Shown: positions 51,201-63,891 of the stretch, one piece after another | How the letters are laid out: every line of letters starts with the position of its first letter | Numbering within the stretch: the stretch's first letter is position 1 | NCBI RefSeq assembly: GCF_040115645.1 | Contig: NW_027096029.1 | Span: 310,001-374,000, forward strand | Source of the DNA: Euwallacea fornicatus | Taxonomy: Eukaryota; Arthropoda; Insecta; Coleoptera; Curculionidae | Length of the DNA stretch: 64,000 nucleotides | Direction: 5' to 3' | Translations under genes and position numbers: made by a program | Notes under the pieces: generated by a model | Told to the model about the DNA's origin: nothing | What the model saw: the letters and a program-made list of their open reading frames with translations, nothing else | The model's database searches: none

Positions 51201-53589
51201 AGAAAAATAGTACTTTATGTGCTCAAACACACAACTTTCGTAACATTTCAAACTTCGAAGCTCGTTAACTTCGACAAATGATCACCAAGTTTCTTAAACG
51301 AAGTGTCAAATTAATCAGCTCGTCGAGATCTTTGAGACGTCACAACAAATCATGATTGCATCTTGTTGCATTTCCAAGAAAAATAGTACTTTATGTGCTC
51401 AAACACACAACTTTTGTAACATTTCAAACTTCGAAGCTCGATAACTTCGGCAAACAAACTCCAAGTTTCTTAAACGATGTGTCAAATTAATCAGCTCGTC
51501 GAGATCTTTGAGACGTCACAACAAATCATGATTGCATCTTGTTGCATTTCCAAGAAAAATAGTACTTTATGTGCTCAAACACAGAACATTTGTAACATTT
51601 CAAATTTCGAAGCTCGATAACTTCGGCAAACAAACTTCAAGTTTCTTAAACGAGGTGTCAAATTAATCAGCTCGTCGAGATCTTTGAGACGTCACAACAA
51701 ATGATAATTGCATCTTGTTGCATTTCCAAGAAAAATAGTACTTTATGTGCTCAAACACACAACTTTCGTAACATTTCAAACTTGGAAGCTCGTTAACTTC
51801 GACAAATGATCACCAAGTTTCTTAAACGAAGTGTCAAATTAATCACTTCCACGAGATTTTTGAGACGTCACAACAAATCATGATTGCATCTTGTTGCATT
51901 TCCAAGAAAAATAGTACTTTATGTGCTCAAACACACAATTTTTGTAACATTTCAAACTTCGAAGCTCGATAACTTCGGCAAACAAACTCCAAGTTTCTTA
52001 AACGAGGTGTCAAATTAATCAGCTCGTCGAGATCTTTGAGACGTCACAACAAATCATGATTGCATCTTGTTGCATTTCCAAGAAAAATAGTACTTTATGT
52101 GCTCAAACACACAACTTTTGTAACATTTCAAACTTCGAAGCTCGATAACTTCGGCAAACAAACTCCAAGTTTCTTAAACGATGTGTCAAATTAATCAGCT
52201 CGTCGAGATCTTTGAGACGTCACAACAAATCATGATTGCATCTTGTTGCATTTCCAAGAAAAATAGTACTTTATGTGCTCAAACACAGAACATTTGTAAC
52301 ATTTCAAATTTCGAAGCTCGATAACTTCGGCAAACAAACTTCAAGTTTCTTAAACGAGGTGTCAAATTAATCAGCTCGTCGAGATCTTTGAGACGTCACA
52401 ACAAATGATAATTGCATCTTGTTGCATTTCCAAGAAAAATAGTACTTTATGTGCTCAAACACACAACTTTCGTAACATTTCAAACTTGGAAGCTCGTTAA
52501 CTTCGACAAATGATCACCAAGTTTCTTAAACGAAGTGTCAAATTAATCACTTCCACGAGATTTTTGAGACGTCACAACAAATCATGATTGCATCTTGTTG
52601 CATTTCCAAGAAAAATAGTACTTTATGTGCTCAAACACACAACTTTCGTAACATTTCAAACTTCGAAGCTCGTTAACTTCGACAAATGATCACCAAGTTT
52701 CTTAAACGAAGTGTCAAATTAATCAGCTCGTCGAGATCTTTGAGACGTCACAACAAATCATGATTGCATCTTGTTGCATTTCCAAGAAAAATAGTACTTT
52801 ATGTGCTCAAACACACAACTTTTGTAACATTTCAAACTTCGAAGCTCGATAACTTCGGCAAACAAACTCCAAGTTTCTTAAACGATGTGTCAAATTAATC
52901 AGCTCGTCGAGATCTTTGAGACGTCACAACAAATCATGATTGCATCTTGTTGCATTTCCAAGAAAAATAGTACTTTATGTGCTCAAACACACAACTTTTG
53001 TAACATTTCAAACTTTGAAGCTCGTTAACTTCGACAAATGATCACCAAATTTCTTAAACGAAGTGTCAAATTAATCAGCTCCACGAGATCTTTGAGACGT
53101 CACAACAAATCATGATTGCATCTTGTTGCATTTCCAAGAAAAATAGTACTTTATGTGCTCAAACACACAATTTTTGTAACATTTCAAACTTCGAAGCTCG
53201 ATAACTTCGGCAAACAAACTCCAAGTTTCTTAAACGAGGTGTCAAATTAATCAGCTCGTCGAGATCTTTGAGACGTCACAACAAATCATGATTGCATCTT
53301 GTTGCATTTCCAAGAAAAATAGTACTTTATGTGCTCAAACACACAACTTTCGTAACATTTCAAACTTGGAAGCTCGATAACTTCGGCAAACAAACTCCAA
53401 GTTTCTTAAACGAAGTGTCAAATTAATCAGCTCGTTGAGATCTTTGAGATGTCACAACAAATGATAATTGCATCTTGTTGCATTTCCAAGAAAAATAGTA
53501 CTTTATGTGCTCAAACACACAACTTTCGTAACATTTCAAACTTCGAAGCTCGTTAACTTCGGCAAACAAACTCCAAGTTTCTTAAACGA
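48284..53589. repeat. Second, distinct 15-monomer HOR (2,640 bp), two tandem copies
   Basis: Copy one is about 48,284-50,923 and copy two 50,924-53,563, with identity to 53,589. Only two substitutions were noticed: 50,366 (a versus t at 53,006) and 50,713 (g versus t at 53,353). 'cacaattttt' stands at 49,296, 50,528, 51,936 and 53,168. Each copy is built from nested 4-monomer steps: 'cacttccacgag' at 48,501, 49,205 and 49,909 (steps of 704), then seven further monomers, so 4+4+7. Its composition differs from the 15-mer at 16-21 kb: no 'gtacaatttcg' and no 'gacaaatag' monomers. Confidence 0.94.
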
Positions 53590-53794
53590 AGTGTCAAATT
53601 AATCAGCTCGTTGAGATCTTTGAGATGTCACAACAAATGATAATTGCATCTTGTTGCATTTCCAAGAAAAATAGTACTTTATGTGCTCAAACACACAACT
53701 TTCGTAACATTTCAAACTTCGAAGCTCGTTAACTTCGACAAATGATCACCAAGTTTCTTAAACGAGGTGTCAAATTAATCAGCTCCACGAGATC

Positions 53795-56700
53795 TTTGAG
53801 ACGTCACAACAAATCATGATTGCATCTTGTTGCATTTCCAAGAAAAATAGTACTTTATGTGCTCAAACACACAACTTTCGTAACATTTCAAACTTCGAAG
53901 CTCGTTAACTTCGACAAATGATCACCAAGTTTCTTAAACGAAGTGTCAAATTAATCAGCTCGTCGAGATCTTTGAGACGTCACAACAAATCATGATTGCA
54001 TCTTGTTGCATTTCCAAGAAAAATAGTACTTTATGTGCTCAAACACACAACTTTTGTAACATTTCAAACTTCGAAGCTCGATAACTTCGGCAAACAAACT
54101 CCAAGTTTCTTAAACGATGTGTCAAATTAATCAGCTCGTCGAGATCTTTGAGACGTCACAACAAATCATGATTGCATCTTGTTGCATTTCCAAGAAAAAT
54201 AGTACTTTATGTGCTCAAACACAGAACATTTGTAACATTTCAAATTTCGAAGCTCGATAACTTCGGCAAACAAACTTCAAGTTTCTTAAACGAGGTGTCA
54301 AATTAATCAGCTCGTCGAGATCTTTGAGACGTCACAACAAATGATAATTGCATCTTGTTGCATTTCCAAGAAAAATAGTACTTTATGTGCTCAAACACAC
54401 AACTTTTGTAACATTTCAAACTTCGAAGCTCGATAACTTCGGCAAACAAACTCCAAGTTTCTTAAACGAAGTGTCAAATTAATCAGCTCGTCGAGATCTT
54501 TGAGATGTCACAACAAATGATAATTGCATCTTGTTGCATTTCCAAGAAAAATAGTACTTTATGTGCTCAAACACACAACTTTCGTAACATTTCAAACTTG
54601 GAAGCTCGTTAACTTCGACAAATGATCACCAAGTTTCTTAAACGAAGTGTCAAATTAATCAGCTCGTCGAGATCTTTGAGATGTCACAACAAATGATAAT
54701 TGCATCTTGTTGCATTTCCAAGAAAAATAGTACTTTATGTGCTCAAACACACAACTTTCGTAACATTTCAAACTTGGAAGCTCGTTAACTTCGACAAATG
54801 ATCACCAAGTTTCTTAAACGAAGTGTCAAATTAATCAGCTCGTCGAGATCTTTGAGATGTCACAACAAATGATAATTGCATCTTGTTGCATTTCCAAGAA
54901 AAATAGTACTTTATGTGCTCAAACACACAACTTTCGTAACATTTCAAACTTCGAAGCTCGTTAACTTCGACAAATGATCACCAAATTTCTTAAACAAAGT
55001 GTCAAATTAATCACCTCCACGAGATTTTTGAGACGTCACAACAAATCATGATTGCATCTTGTTGCATTTCCAAGACAAATAGTACTTTATATGCTCAAAC
55101 ACAGAATATTTGTAACATTTCAAATTTCGAAGCTCGATAACTTCGGCAAACAAACTTCAAGTTCCTTAAACGAGGTGTCAAATTAATCACTTCCACGAGA
55201 TTTTTGAGACGTCACAACAAATCATGATTGCATCTTGTTGCATTTCCAAGACAAATAGTACTTTATGTGCTCAAACACACAACTTTCGTAACATTTCAAA
55301 CTTCGAAGCTCGTTAACTTCGACAAATGATCACCAAATTTCTTAAACAAAGTGTCAAATTAATCACCTCCACGAGATTTTTGAGACGTCACAACAAATCA
55401 TGATTGCATCTTGTTGCATTTCCAAGACAAATAGTACTTTATATGCTCAAACACAGAATATTTGTAACATTTCAAATTTCGAAGCTCGATAACTTCGGCA
55501 AACAAACTTCAAGTTCCTTAAACGAGGTGTCAAATTAATCACTTCCACGAGATTTTTGAGACGTCACAACAAATCATGATTGCATCTTGTTGCATTTCCA
55601 AGACAAATAGTACTTTATGTGCTCAAACACACAACTTTTGTAACATTTCAAACTTCGAAGCTCGGTAACTTCGGCAAATGATCACCAAATTTCTTAAACG
55701 AAGTGTCAAATTAATCACTTCCACGAGATTTTTGAGACGTCACAACAAATCATGATTGCATCTTGTTGCATTTCCAAGAAAAATAGTACTTTATGTGCTC
55801 AAACACACAACTTTCGTAACATTTCAAACTTCGAAGCTCGTTAACTTCGACAAATGATCACCAAGTTTCTTAAACGAAGTGTCAAATTAATCAGCTCGTC
55901 GAGATCTTTGAGACGTCACAACAAATCATGATTGCATCTTGTTGCATTTCCAAGAAAAATAGTACTTTATGTGCTCAAACACACAACTTTTGTAACATTT
56001 CAAACTTCGAAGCTCGATAACTTCGGCAAACAAACTCCAAGTTTCTTAAACGATGTGTCAAATTAATCAGCTCGTCGAGATCTTTGAGACGTCACAACAA
56101 ATCATGATTGCATCTTGTTGCATTTCCAAGAAAAATAGTACTTTATGTGCTCAAACACAGAACATTTGTAACATTTCAAATTTCGAAGCTCGATAACTTC
56201 GGCAAACAAACTTCAAGTTTCTTAAACGAGGTGTCAAATTAATCAGCTCGTCGAGATCTTTGAGACGTCACAACAAATGATAATTGCATCTTGTTGCATT
56301 TCCAAGAAAAATAGTACTTTATGTGCTCAAACACACAACTTTTGTAACATTTCAAACTTCGAAGCTCGATAACTTCGGCAAACAAACTCCAAGTTTCTTA
56401 AACGAAGTGTCAAATTAATCAGCTCGTCGAGATCTTTGAGATGTCACAACAAATGATAATTGCATCTTGTTGCATTTCCAAGAAAAATAGTACTTTATGT
56501 GCTCAAACACACAACTTTCGTAACATTTCAAACTTGGAAGCTCGTTAACTTCGACAAATGATCACCAAGTTTCTTAAACGAAGTGTCAAATTAATCAGCT
56601 CGTCGAGATCTTTGAGATGTCACAACAAATGATAATTGCATCTTGTTGCATTTCCAAGAAAAATAGTACTTTATGTGCTCAAACACACAACTTTCGTAAC

Positions 56701-57202
56701 ATTTCAAACTTGGAAGCTCGTTAACTTCGACAAATGATCACCAAGTTTCTTAAACGAAGTGTCAAATTAATCAGCTCGTCGAGATCTTTGAGATGTCACA
56801 ACAAATGATAATTGCATCTTGTTGCATTTCCAAGAAAAATAGTACTTTATGTGCTCAAACACACAACTTTCGTAACATTTCAAACTTCGAAGCTCGTTAA
56901 CTTCGACAAATGATCACCAAATTTCTTAAACAAAGTGTCAAATTAATCACCTCCACGAGATTTTTGAGACGTCACAACAAATCATGATTGCATCTTGTTG
57001 CATTTCCAAGACAAATAGTACTTTATATGCTCAAACACAGAATATTTGTAACATTTCAAATTTCGAAGCTCGATAACTTCGGCAAACAAACTTCAAGTTC
57101 CTTAAACGAGGTGTCAAATTAATCACTTCCACGAGATTTTTGAGACGTCACAACAAATCATGATTGCATCTTGTTGCATTTCCAAGACAAATAGTACTTT
57201 AT
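53795..57202. repeat. 11-monomer HOR of the right arm (1,936-bp shift)
   Basis: About 1.47 kb at 53,795-55,266 recur at 55,731-57,202 with no difference noticed. The block contains two successive identical-type 'cttggaag' gatgtc/tgataatt monomers, a gttaac monomer with 'aaacaaagtg', and the 'gaatatttg..caagttcc' monomer (gaatatttg 55,104 and 57,040). Its length equals that of the 11-mer at 9-13 kb but the monomer order differs, so the two are independent. Confidence 0.9.
54916..55619. repeat. Dimer duplication (2 x 352 bp)
   Basis: The pair made of a gttaac/'aaacaaagtg' monomer and a 'gaatatttg..caagttcc' monomer occurs at 54,916-55,267 and again at 55,268-55,619. Only small differences are seen near the unit edge ('gaaaaatag' versus 'gacaaatag' just upstream of each). 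It is a tandem doubling inside the 11-mer that is absent from the copy at 57 kb. Confidence 0.9.
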
Positions 57203-58841
57203 ATGTTCAAACACACAACTTTTGTAACATTTCAAATTTCGAAGCTCGATAACTTCGTCAAACAAACTTCATGTTTCTTAAACGAGGTGTAAAATTAATC
57301 AGCTCGTCGAGATCTTTGAGACGTCACAACAAATCATGATTGCATCTTGTTGCATTTCCAAGAAAAATAGTACTTTATGTGCTCAAACACACAACTTTTG
57401 TAACATTTCAAACTTCGAAGCTCGATAACTTCGGCAAACAAACTCCAAGTTTCTTAAACGAGGTGTCAAATTAATCAGCTCGTCGAGATCTTTGAGACGT
57501 CACAACAAATCATGATTGCATCTTGTTGCATTTCCAAGAAAAATAGTACTTTATGTGCTCAAACACACAACTTTCGTAACATTTCAAACTTGGAAGCTCG
57601 TTAACTTCGACAAATGATCACCAAGTTTCTTAAACGAAGTGTCAAATTAATCAGCTCGTCGAGATCTTTGAGACGTCACAACAAATCATGATTGCATCTT
57701 GTTGCATTTCCAAGAAAAATAGTACTTTATGTGCTCAAACACAAAACTTTCGTAACATTTCAAACTTCGAAGCTCGTTAACTTCGACAAATGATCACCAA
57801 GTTTCTTAAACGAAGTGTCAAATTAATCAGCTCGTCGAGATCTTTGAGACGACACAACAAATCATGATTGCATCTTGTTGCATTTCCAAGAAAAATAGTA
57901 CTTTATGTGCTCAAACACATAACTTTTGTAACATTTCAAACTTCGAAGCTCGATAACTTCGGCAAACAAACTCCAAGTTTCTTAAACGATGTGTCAAATT
58001 AATCAGCTCGTCGAGATCTTTGAGACGTCACAACAAATCATGATTGCATCTTGTTGCATTTCCAAGAAAAATAGTACTTTATGTGCTCAAACACACAACA
58101 TTCGTAACATTTCAAACTTTGAAGCTCGTTAACTTCGACAAATGATCACCAAATTTCTTAAACGAAGTGTCACATTAATCAGCTCCACGAGATCTTTGAG
58201 ACGTCACAACAAATCATGATTGCATCTTGTTGCATTTCCAAGAAAAATAGTACTTTATGTGCTCAAACACAGAACATTTGTAACATTTCGAATTTCTAAG
58301 CTCGATAACTTCGACAAACAAACTCCAAGTTTCTTAAACGAAGTGTCAAATTAATCAGCTCCACGAGATCTTTGAGACGTCACAACAAATCATGATTGCA
58401 TCTTGTTGCATTTCCAAGAAAAATAGTACTTTATGTGCTCAAACACACAACTTTAGTAACATTTCAAACTTCGATGCTCGGTAACTTCGGCAAATGATCA
58501 CCAAATTTCTTAAACAAAGTGTCAAATTAATCACCTCCACGAGATTTTTGAGACGTCACAACAAATCATGATTGCATCTTGTTGCATTTCCAAGACAAAT
58601 AGTACTTTATATGCTCAAACACAGAATATTTGTAACATTTCAAATTTCGAAGCTCGATAACTTCGGCAAACAAACTTCAAGTTTCTTAAACGAGGTGTCA
58701 AATTAATCACCTCCACGAGATTTTTGAGACGTCACAACAAATCATGATTGCATCTTGTTGCATTTCCAAGACAAATAGTACTTTATATGTTCAAACACAC
58801 AACTTTTGTAACATTTCAAACTTCGAAGCTCGATAACTTCG
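56452..58841. repeat. Segment duplicated 67 monomers upstream (copy 2)
   Basis: Partner of 44,660-47,049, separated by about 9.4 kb holding the 2,640-bp HOR and the first part of the 11-mer. This copy has 'cacttccacgag' near 57,123 where the other has 'cacctccacgag', 'cacaacattcg' near 58,096 against 'cacgacattcg', and the private 'ctttagtaac' near 58,455. The overlapping 11-mer and 8-mer HORs show that it took part in later amplification. Confidence 0.88.
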
Positions 58842-60650
58842 TCAAACAAACTTCATGTTTCTTAAACGAGGTGTAAAATTAATCAGCTCGTCGAGATCTT
58901 TGAGACGTCACAACAAATCATGATTGCATCTTGTTGCATTTCCAAGAAAAATAGTACTTTATGTGCTCAAACACACAATTTTTGTAACATTTCAAACTTC
59001 GAAGCTCGATAACTTCGGCAAACAAACTCCAAGTTTCTTAAACGAGGTGTCAAATTAATCAGCTCGTCGAGATCTTTGAGACGTCACAACAAATCATGAT
59101 TGCATCTTGTTGCATTTCCAAGAAAAATAGTACTTTATGTGCTCAAACACACAACTTTCGTAACATTTCAAACTTGGAAGCTCGATAACTTCGGCAAACA
59201 AACTCCAAGTTTCTTAAACGAAGTGTCAAATTAATCAGCTCGTTGAGATCTTTGAGATGTCACAACAAATGATAATTGCATCTTGTTGCATTTCCAAGAA
59301 AAATAGTACTTTATGTGCTCAAACACACAACATTCGTAACATTTCAAACTTTGAAGCTCGTTAACTTCGACAAACAAACTCCAAGTTTCTTAAACGATGT
59401 GTCAAATTAATCAGCTCGTCGAGATCTTTGAGACGTCACAACAAATCATGATTGCATCTTGTTGCATTTCCAAGAAAAATAGTACTTTATGTGCTCAAAC
59501 ACACAACATTCGTAACATTTCAAACTTTGAAGCTCGTTAACTTCGACAAATGATCACCAAATTTCTTAAACGAAGTGTCACATTAATCAGCTCCACGAGA
59601 TCTTTGAGACGTCACAACAAATCATGATTGCATCTTGTTGCATTTCCAAGAAAAATAGTACTTTATGTGCTCAAACACAGAACATTTGTAACATTTCGAA
59701 TTTCTAAGCTCGATAACTTCGACAAACAAACTCCAAGTTTCTTAAACGAAGTGTCAAATTAATCAGCTCCACGAGATCTTTGAGACGTCACAACAAATCA
59801 TGATTGCATCTTGTTGCATTTCCAAGAAAAATAGTACTTTATGTGCTCAAACACACAAGTTTCGTAACATTTCAAACTTCGATGCTCGGTAACTTCGGCA
59901 AATGATCACCAAATTTCTTAAACAAAGTGTCAAATTAATCACCTCCACGAGATTTTTGAGACGTCACAACAAATCATGATTGCATCTTGTTGCATTTCCA
60001 AGACAAATAGTACTTTATATGCTCAAACACAGAATATTTGTAACATTTCAAATTTCGAAGCTCGATAACTTCGGCAAACAAACTTCAAGTTTCTTAAACG
60101 AGGTGTCAAATTAATCACCTCCACGAGATTTTTGAGACGTCACAACAAATCATGATTGCATCTTGTTGCATTTCCAAGACAAATAGTACTTTATATGTTC
60201 AAACACACAACTTTTGTAACATTTCAAACTTCGAAGCTCGATAACTTCGTCAAACAAACTTCATGTTTCTTAAACGAGGTGTAAAATTAATCAGCTCGTC
60301 GAGATCTTTGAGACGTCACAACAAATCATGATTGCATCTTGTTGCATTTCCAAGAAAAATAGTACTTTATGTGCTCAAACACACAATTTTTGTAACATTT
60401 CAAACTTCGAAGCTCGATAACTTCGGCAAACAAACTCCAAGTTTCTTAAACGAGGTGTCAAATTAATCAGCTCGTCGAGATCTTTGAGACGTCACAACAA
60501 ATCATGATTGCATCTTGTTGCATTTCCAAGAAAAATAGTACTTTATGTGCTCAAACACACAACTTTCGTAACATTTCAAACTTGGAAGCTCGATAACTTC
60601 GGCAAACAAACTCCAAGTTTCTTAAACGAAGTGTCAAATTAATCAGCTCG
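57965..60650. repeat. 8-monomer HOR of the right arm (1,408-bp shift)
   Basis: About 1.28 kb at 57,965-59,240 recur at 59,373-60,650. Marks are 'tttctaag' (58,293 and 59,701), 'cgatgctcgg' and 'gaatatttg' (58,624 and 60,032), with 'cttcatgtttc' and 'cacaattttt' following. Each copy has a private change in the same monomer: 'ctttagtaac' near 58,455 and 'caagtttcg' near 59,859. The end parts where the first copy has 'cgttgag' and gatgtc and the second 'cgtcgag' and gacgtc. Confidence 0.88.
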
Positions 60651-62307
60651 TCGAGATCTTTGAGACGTCACAACAAATCATGATTGCATCTTGTTGCATT
60701 TCCAAGAAAAATAGTACTTTATGTGCTCAAACACACAACTTTTGTAACATTTCAAACTTCGAAGCTCGTTAACTTCGACAAATGATCACCAAGTTTCTTA
60801 AACGAGGTGTCAAATTAATCAGCTCCACGAGATCTTTGAGACGTCACAACAAATCATGATTGCATCTTGTTGCATTTCCAAGAAAAATAGTACTTTATGT
60901 GCTCAAACACACAACTTTTGTAACATTTCAAACTTCGAAGCTCGATAACTTCGGCAAACAAACTCCAAGTTTCTTAAACGATGTGTCAAATTAATCAGCT
61001 CGTCGAGATCTTTGAGACGTCACAACAAATCATGATTGCATCTTGTTGCATTTCCAAGAAAAATAGTACTTTATGTGCTCAAACACACAACTTTTGTAAC
61101 ATTTCAAACTTCGAAGCTCGATAACTTCGGCAAACAAACTCCAAGTTTCTTAAACGAAGTGTCAAATTAATCAGCTCTACGAGATCTTTGAGACGTCACA
61201 ACAAATCATGATTGCATCTTGTTGCATTTCCAAGAAAAATAGTACTTTATGTGCTCAAACACACAACATTCGTAACATTTCAAACTTTGAAGCTCGTTAA
61301 CTTCGGCAAATGATCACCAAATTTCTTAAACGAAGTGTCACATTAATCAGTTCCACGAGATCTTTGAGACGTCACAACAAATCATGATTGCATCTTGTTG
61401 CATTTCCAAGAAAAATAGTACTTTATGTGCTCAAACACACAACTTTCGTAACATTTCAAACTTCGAAGCTCGTTAACTTCGACAAATGATCACCAAGTTT
61501 CTTAAACGAAGTGTCAAATTAATCAGCTCGTCGAGATCTTTGAGATGTCACAACAAATGATAATTGCATCTTGTTGCATTTCCAAGAAAAATAGTACTTT
61601 ATGTGCTCAAACACACAACTTTCGTAACATTTCAAACTTGGAAGCTCGTTAACTTCGACAAATGATCACCAAATTTCTTAAACGAAGTGTCAAATTAATC
61701 AGCTCCACGAGATCTTTGAGACGTCACAACAAATCATGATTGCATCTTGTTGCATTTCCAAGAAAAATAGTACTTTATGTGCTCAAACACACAACTTTCG
61801 TAACATTTCAAACTTCGAAGCTCGTTAACTTCGACAAATGATCACCAAGTTTCTTAAACGAAGTGTCAAATTAATCAGCTCGTCGAGATCTTTGAGATGT
61901 CACAACAAATGATAATTGCATCTTGTTGCATTTCCAAGAAAAATAGTACTTTATGTGCTCAAACACACAACTTTCGTAACATTTCAAACTTCGAAGCTCG
62001 TTAACTTCGACAAATGATCACCAAGTTTCTTAAACGAAGTGTCAAATTAATCAGCTCGTCGAGATCTTTGAGACGTCACAACAAATCATGATTGCATCTT
62101 GTTGCATTTCCAAGAAAAATAGTACTTTATGTGCTCAAACACACAACTTTTGTAACATTTCAAACTTCGAAGCTCGTTAACTTCGACAAATGATCACCAA
62201 GTTTCTTAAACGAGGTGTCAAATTAATCAGCTCCACGAGATCTTTGAGACGTCACAACAAATCATGATTGCATCTTGTTGCATTTCCAAGAAAAATAGTA
62301 CTTTATG
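60651..62307. repeat. Short-range mosaic near the right end
   Basis: About nine monomers without a long HOR. A 'caacattcg..gtcacatta' monomer (61,252) carries the private 'cagttccacgag', and its upstream neighbour the private 'agctctacgag'. From 61,428 monomers with gtcgag/gatgtc/tgataatt and with ccacgag/gacgtc/tcatgatt alternate loosely at one- to two-monomer spacing. Grid spacing is perfect throughout. Confidence 0.7.
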
Positions 62308-62659
62308 TGCTCAAACACACAACTTTCGTAACATTTCAAACTTGGAAGCTCGTTAACTTCGACAAATGATCACCAAATTTCTTAAACGAAGTGTCAAATT
62401 AATCAGCTCCACGAGATCTTTGAGACGTCACAACAAATCATGATTGCATCTTGTTGCATTTCCAAGAAAAATAGTACTTTATGTGCTCAAACACACAACT
62501 TTCGTAACATTTCAAACTTGGAAGCTCGTTAACTTCGACAAATGATCACCAAATTTCTTAAACGAAGTGTCAAATTAATCAGCTCCACGAGATCTTTGAG
62601 ACGTCACAACAAATCATGATTGCATCTTGTTGCATTTCCAAGAAAAATAGTACTTTATG
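62308..62659. repeat. Two identical adjacent monomers
   Basis: The monomers at 62,308-62,483 and 62,484-62,659 look identical base for base (cttggaag, gttaac, ccaaattt, gaagtgtc, ccacgag, gacgtc, tcatgatt). Adjacent identical monomers are rare in this array, where HOR partners resemble each other more than neighbours do, so this is a recent single-monomer duplication. Confidence 0.88.
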
Positions 62660-63011
62660 TGCTCAAACACACAACTTTTGTAACATTTCAAACTTCGAAG
62701 CTCGATAACTTCGGCAAACAAACTCCAAGTTTCTTAAACGAGGTGTCAAATTAATCAGCTCGTCGAGATCTTTGAGACGTCACAACAAATCATGATTGCA
62801 TCTTGTGGCATTTCCAAGAAAAATAGTACTTTATGTGCTCAAACACAGAACATTTGTAACATTTCAAATTTCGAAGCTCGATAACTTCGGCAAACAAACT
62901 TCAAGTTTCTTAAACGAAGTGTCAAATTAATCAGCTCCACGAGATCTTTGAGACGTCACAACAAATCATGATTGCATCTTCTTGCATTTCCAAGAAAAAT
63001 AGTACTTTATG

Positions 63012-63715
63012 TGCTCAAACACACAACTTTCGTAACATTTCAAACTGTGAAGCTCGTTAACTTCGACAAATGATCACGAAATTTCTTAAACGAAGTGTCA
63101 AATTAATCACCTCCACGAGATTTTTGAGACGTCACAACAAATCATGATTGCATCTTGTTGCATTTCCAAGAAAAATAGTACTTTATGTGCTCAAACACAC
63201 AACTTTCGTAACATTTCAAACTTGGAAGATCGTTAACTTCGACAAATGATCACCAAATTTCTTAAACGAAGTGTCAAATTAATCAGCTCCACGAGATCTT
63301 TGAGACGTCACAACAAATCATGATTGCATCTTGTTGCATTTCCAAGAAAAATAGTACTTTATGTGCTCCAACACACAACTTTCGTAACATTTCAAACTGT
63401 GAAGCTCGTTAACTTCGACAAATGATCACGAAATTTCTTAAACGAAGTGTCAAATTAATCACCTCCACGAGATTTTTGAGACGTCACAACAAATCATGAT
63501 TGCATCTTGTTGCATTTCCAAGAAAAATAGTACTTTATGTGCTCAAACACACAACTTTCGTAACATTTCAAACTTGGAAGATCGTTAACTTCGACAAATG
63601 ATCACCAAATTTCTTAAACGAAGTGTCAAATTAATCAGCTCCACGAGATCTTTGAGACGTCACAACAAATCATGATTGCATATTGTTGCATTTCCAAGAA
63701 AAATAGTACTTTATG
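63012..63715. repeat. Dimer repeat carrying the rare 'actgtgaag' monomer (2 x 352 bp)
   Basis: An 'actgtgaag..gatcacgaaat' monomer followed by a 'cttggaagatcg' monomer occurs at 63,012-63,363 and 63,364-63,715. Differences are 'tgctccaac' (ctcc at 63,366) in the second copy only and 'gcatattg' near 63,680. The 'actgtgaag' and 'tgctccaac' variants otherwise occur only near 33 and 41 kb, inside the 46-mer. Confidence 0.9.
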
Positions 63716-63891
63716 TGCTCAAACACACAACTTTTGTAACATTTCAAATTTCGAAGCTCGATAACTTCGGCAAACAAACTCCAAGTTTTTTAAACGAAGT
63801 GTCAAATTAATCAGCTCCACGAGATCTTTGAGACGTCACAACAAATCATGATTGCATCTTGTTGCATTTCCAAGAAAAATAGTACTTTATG

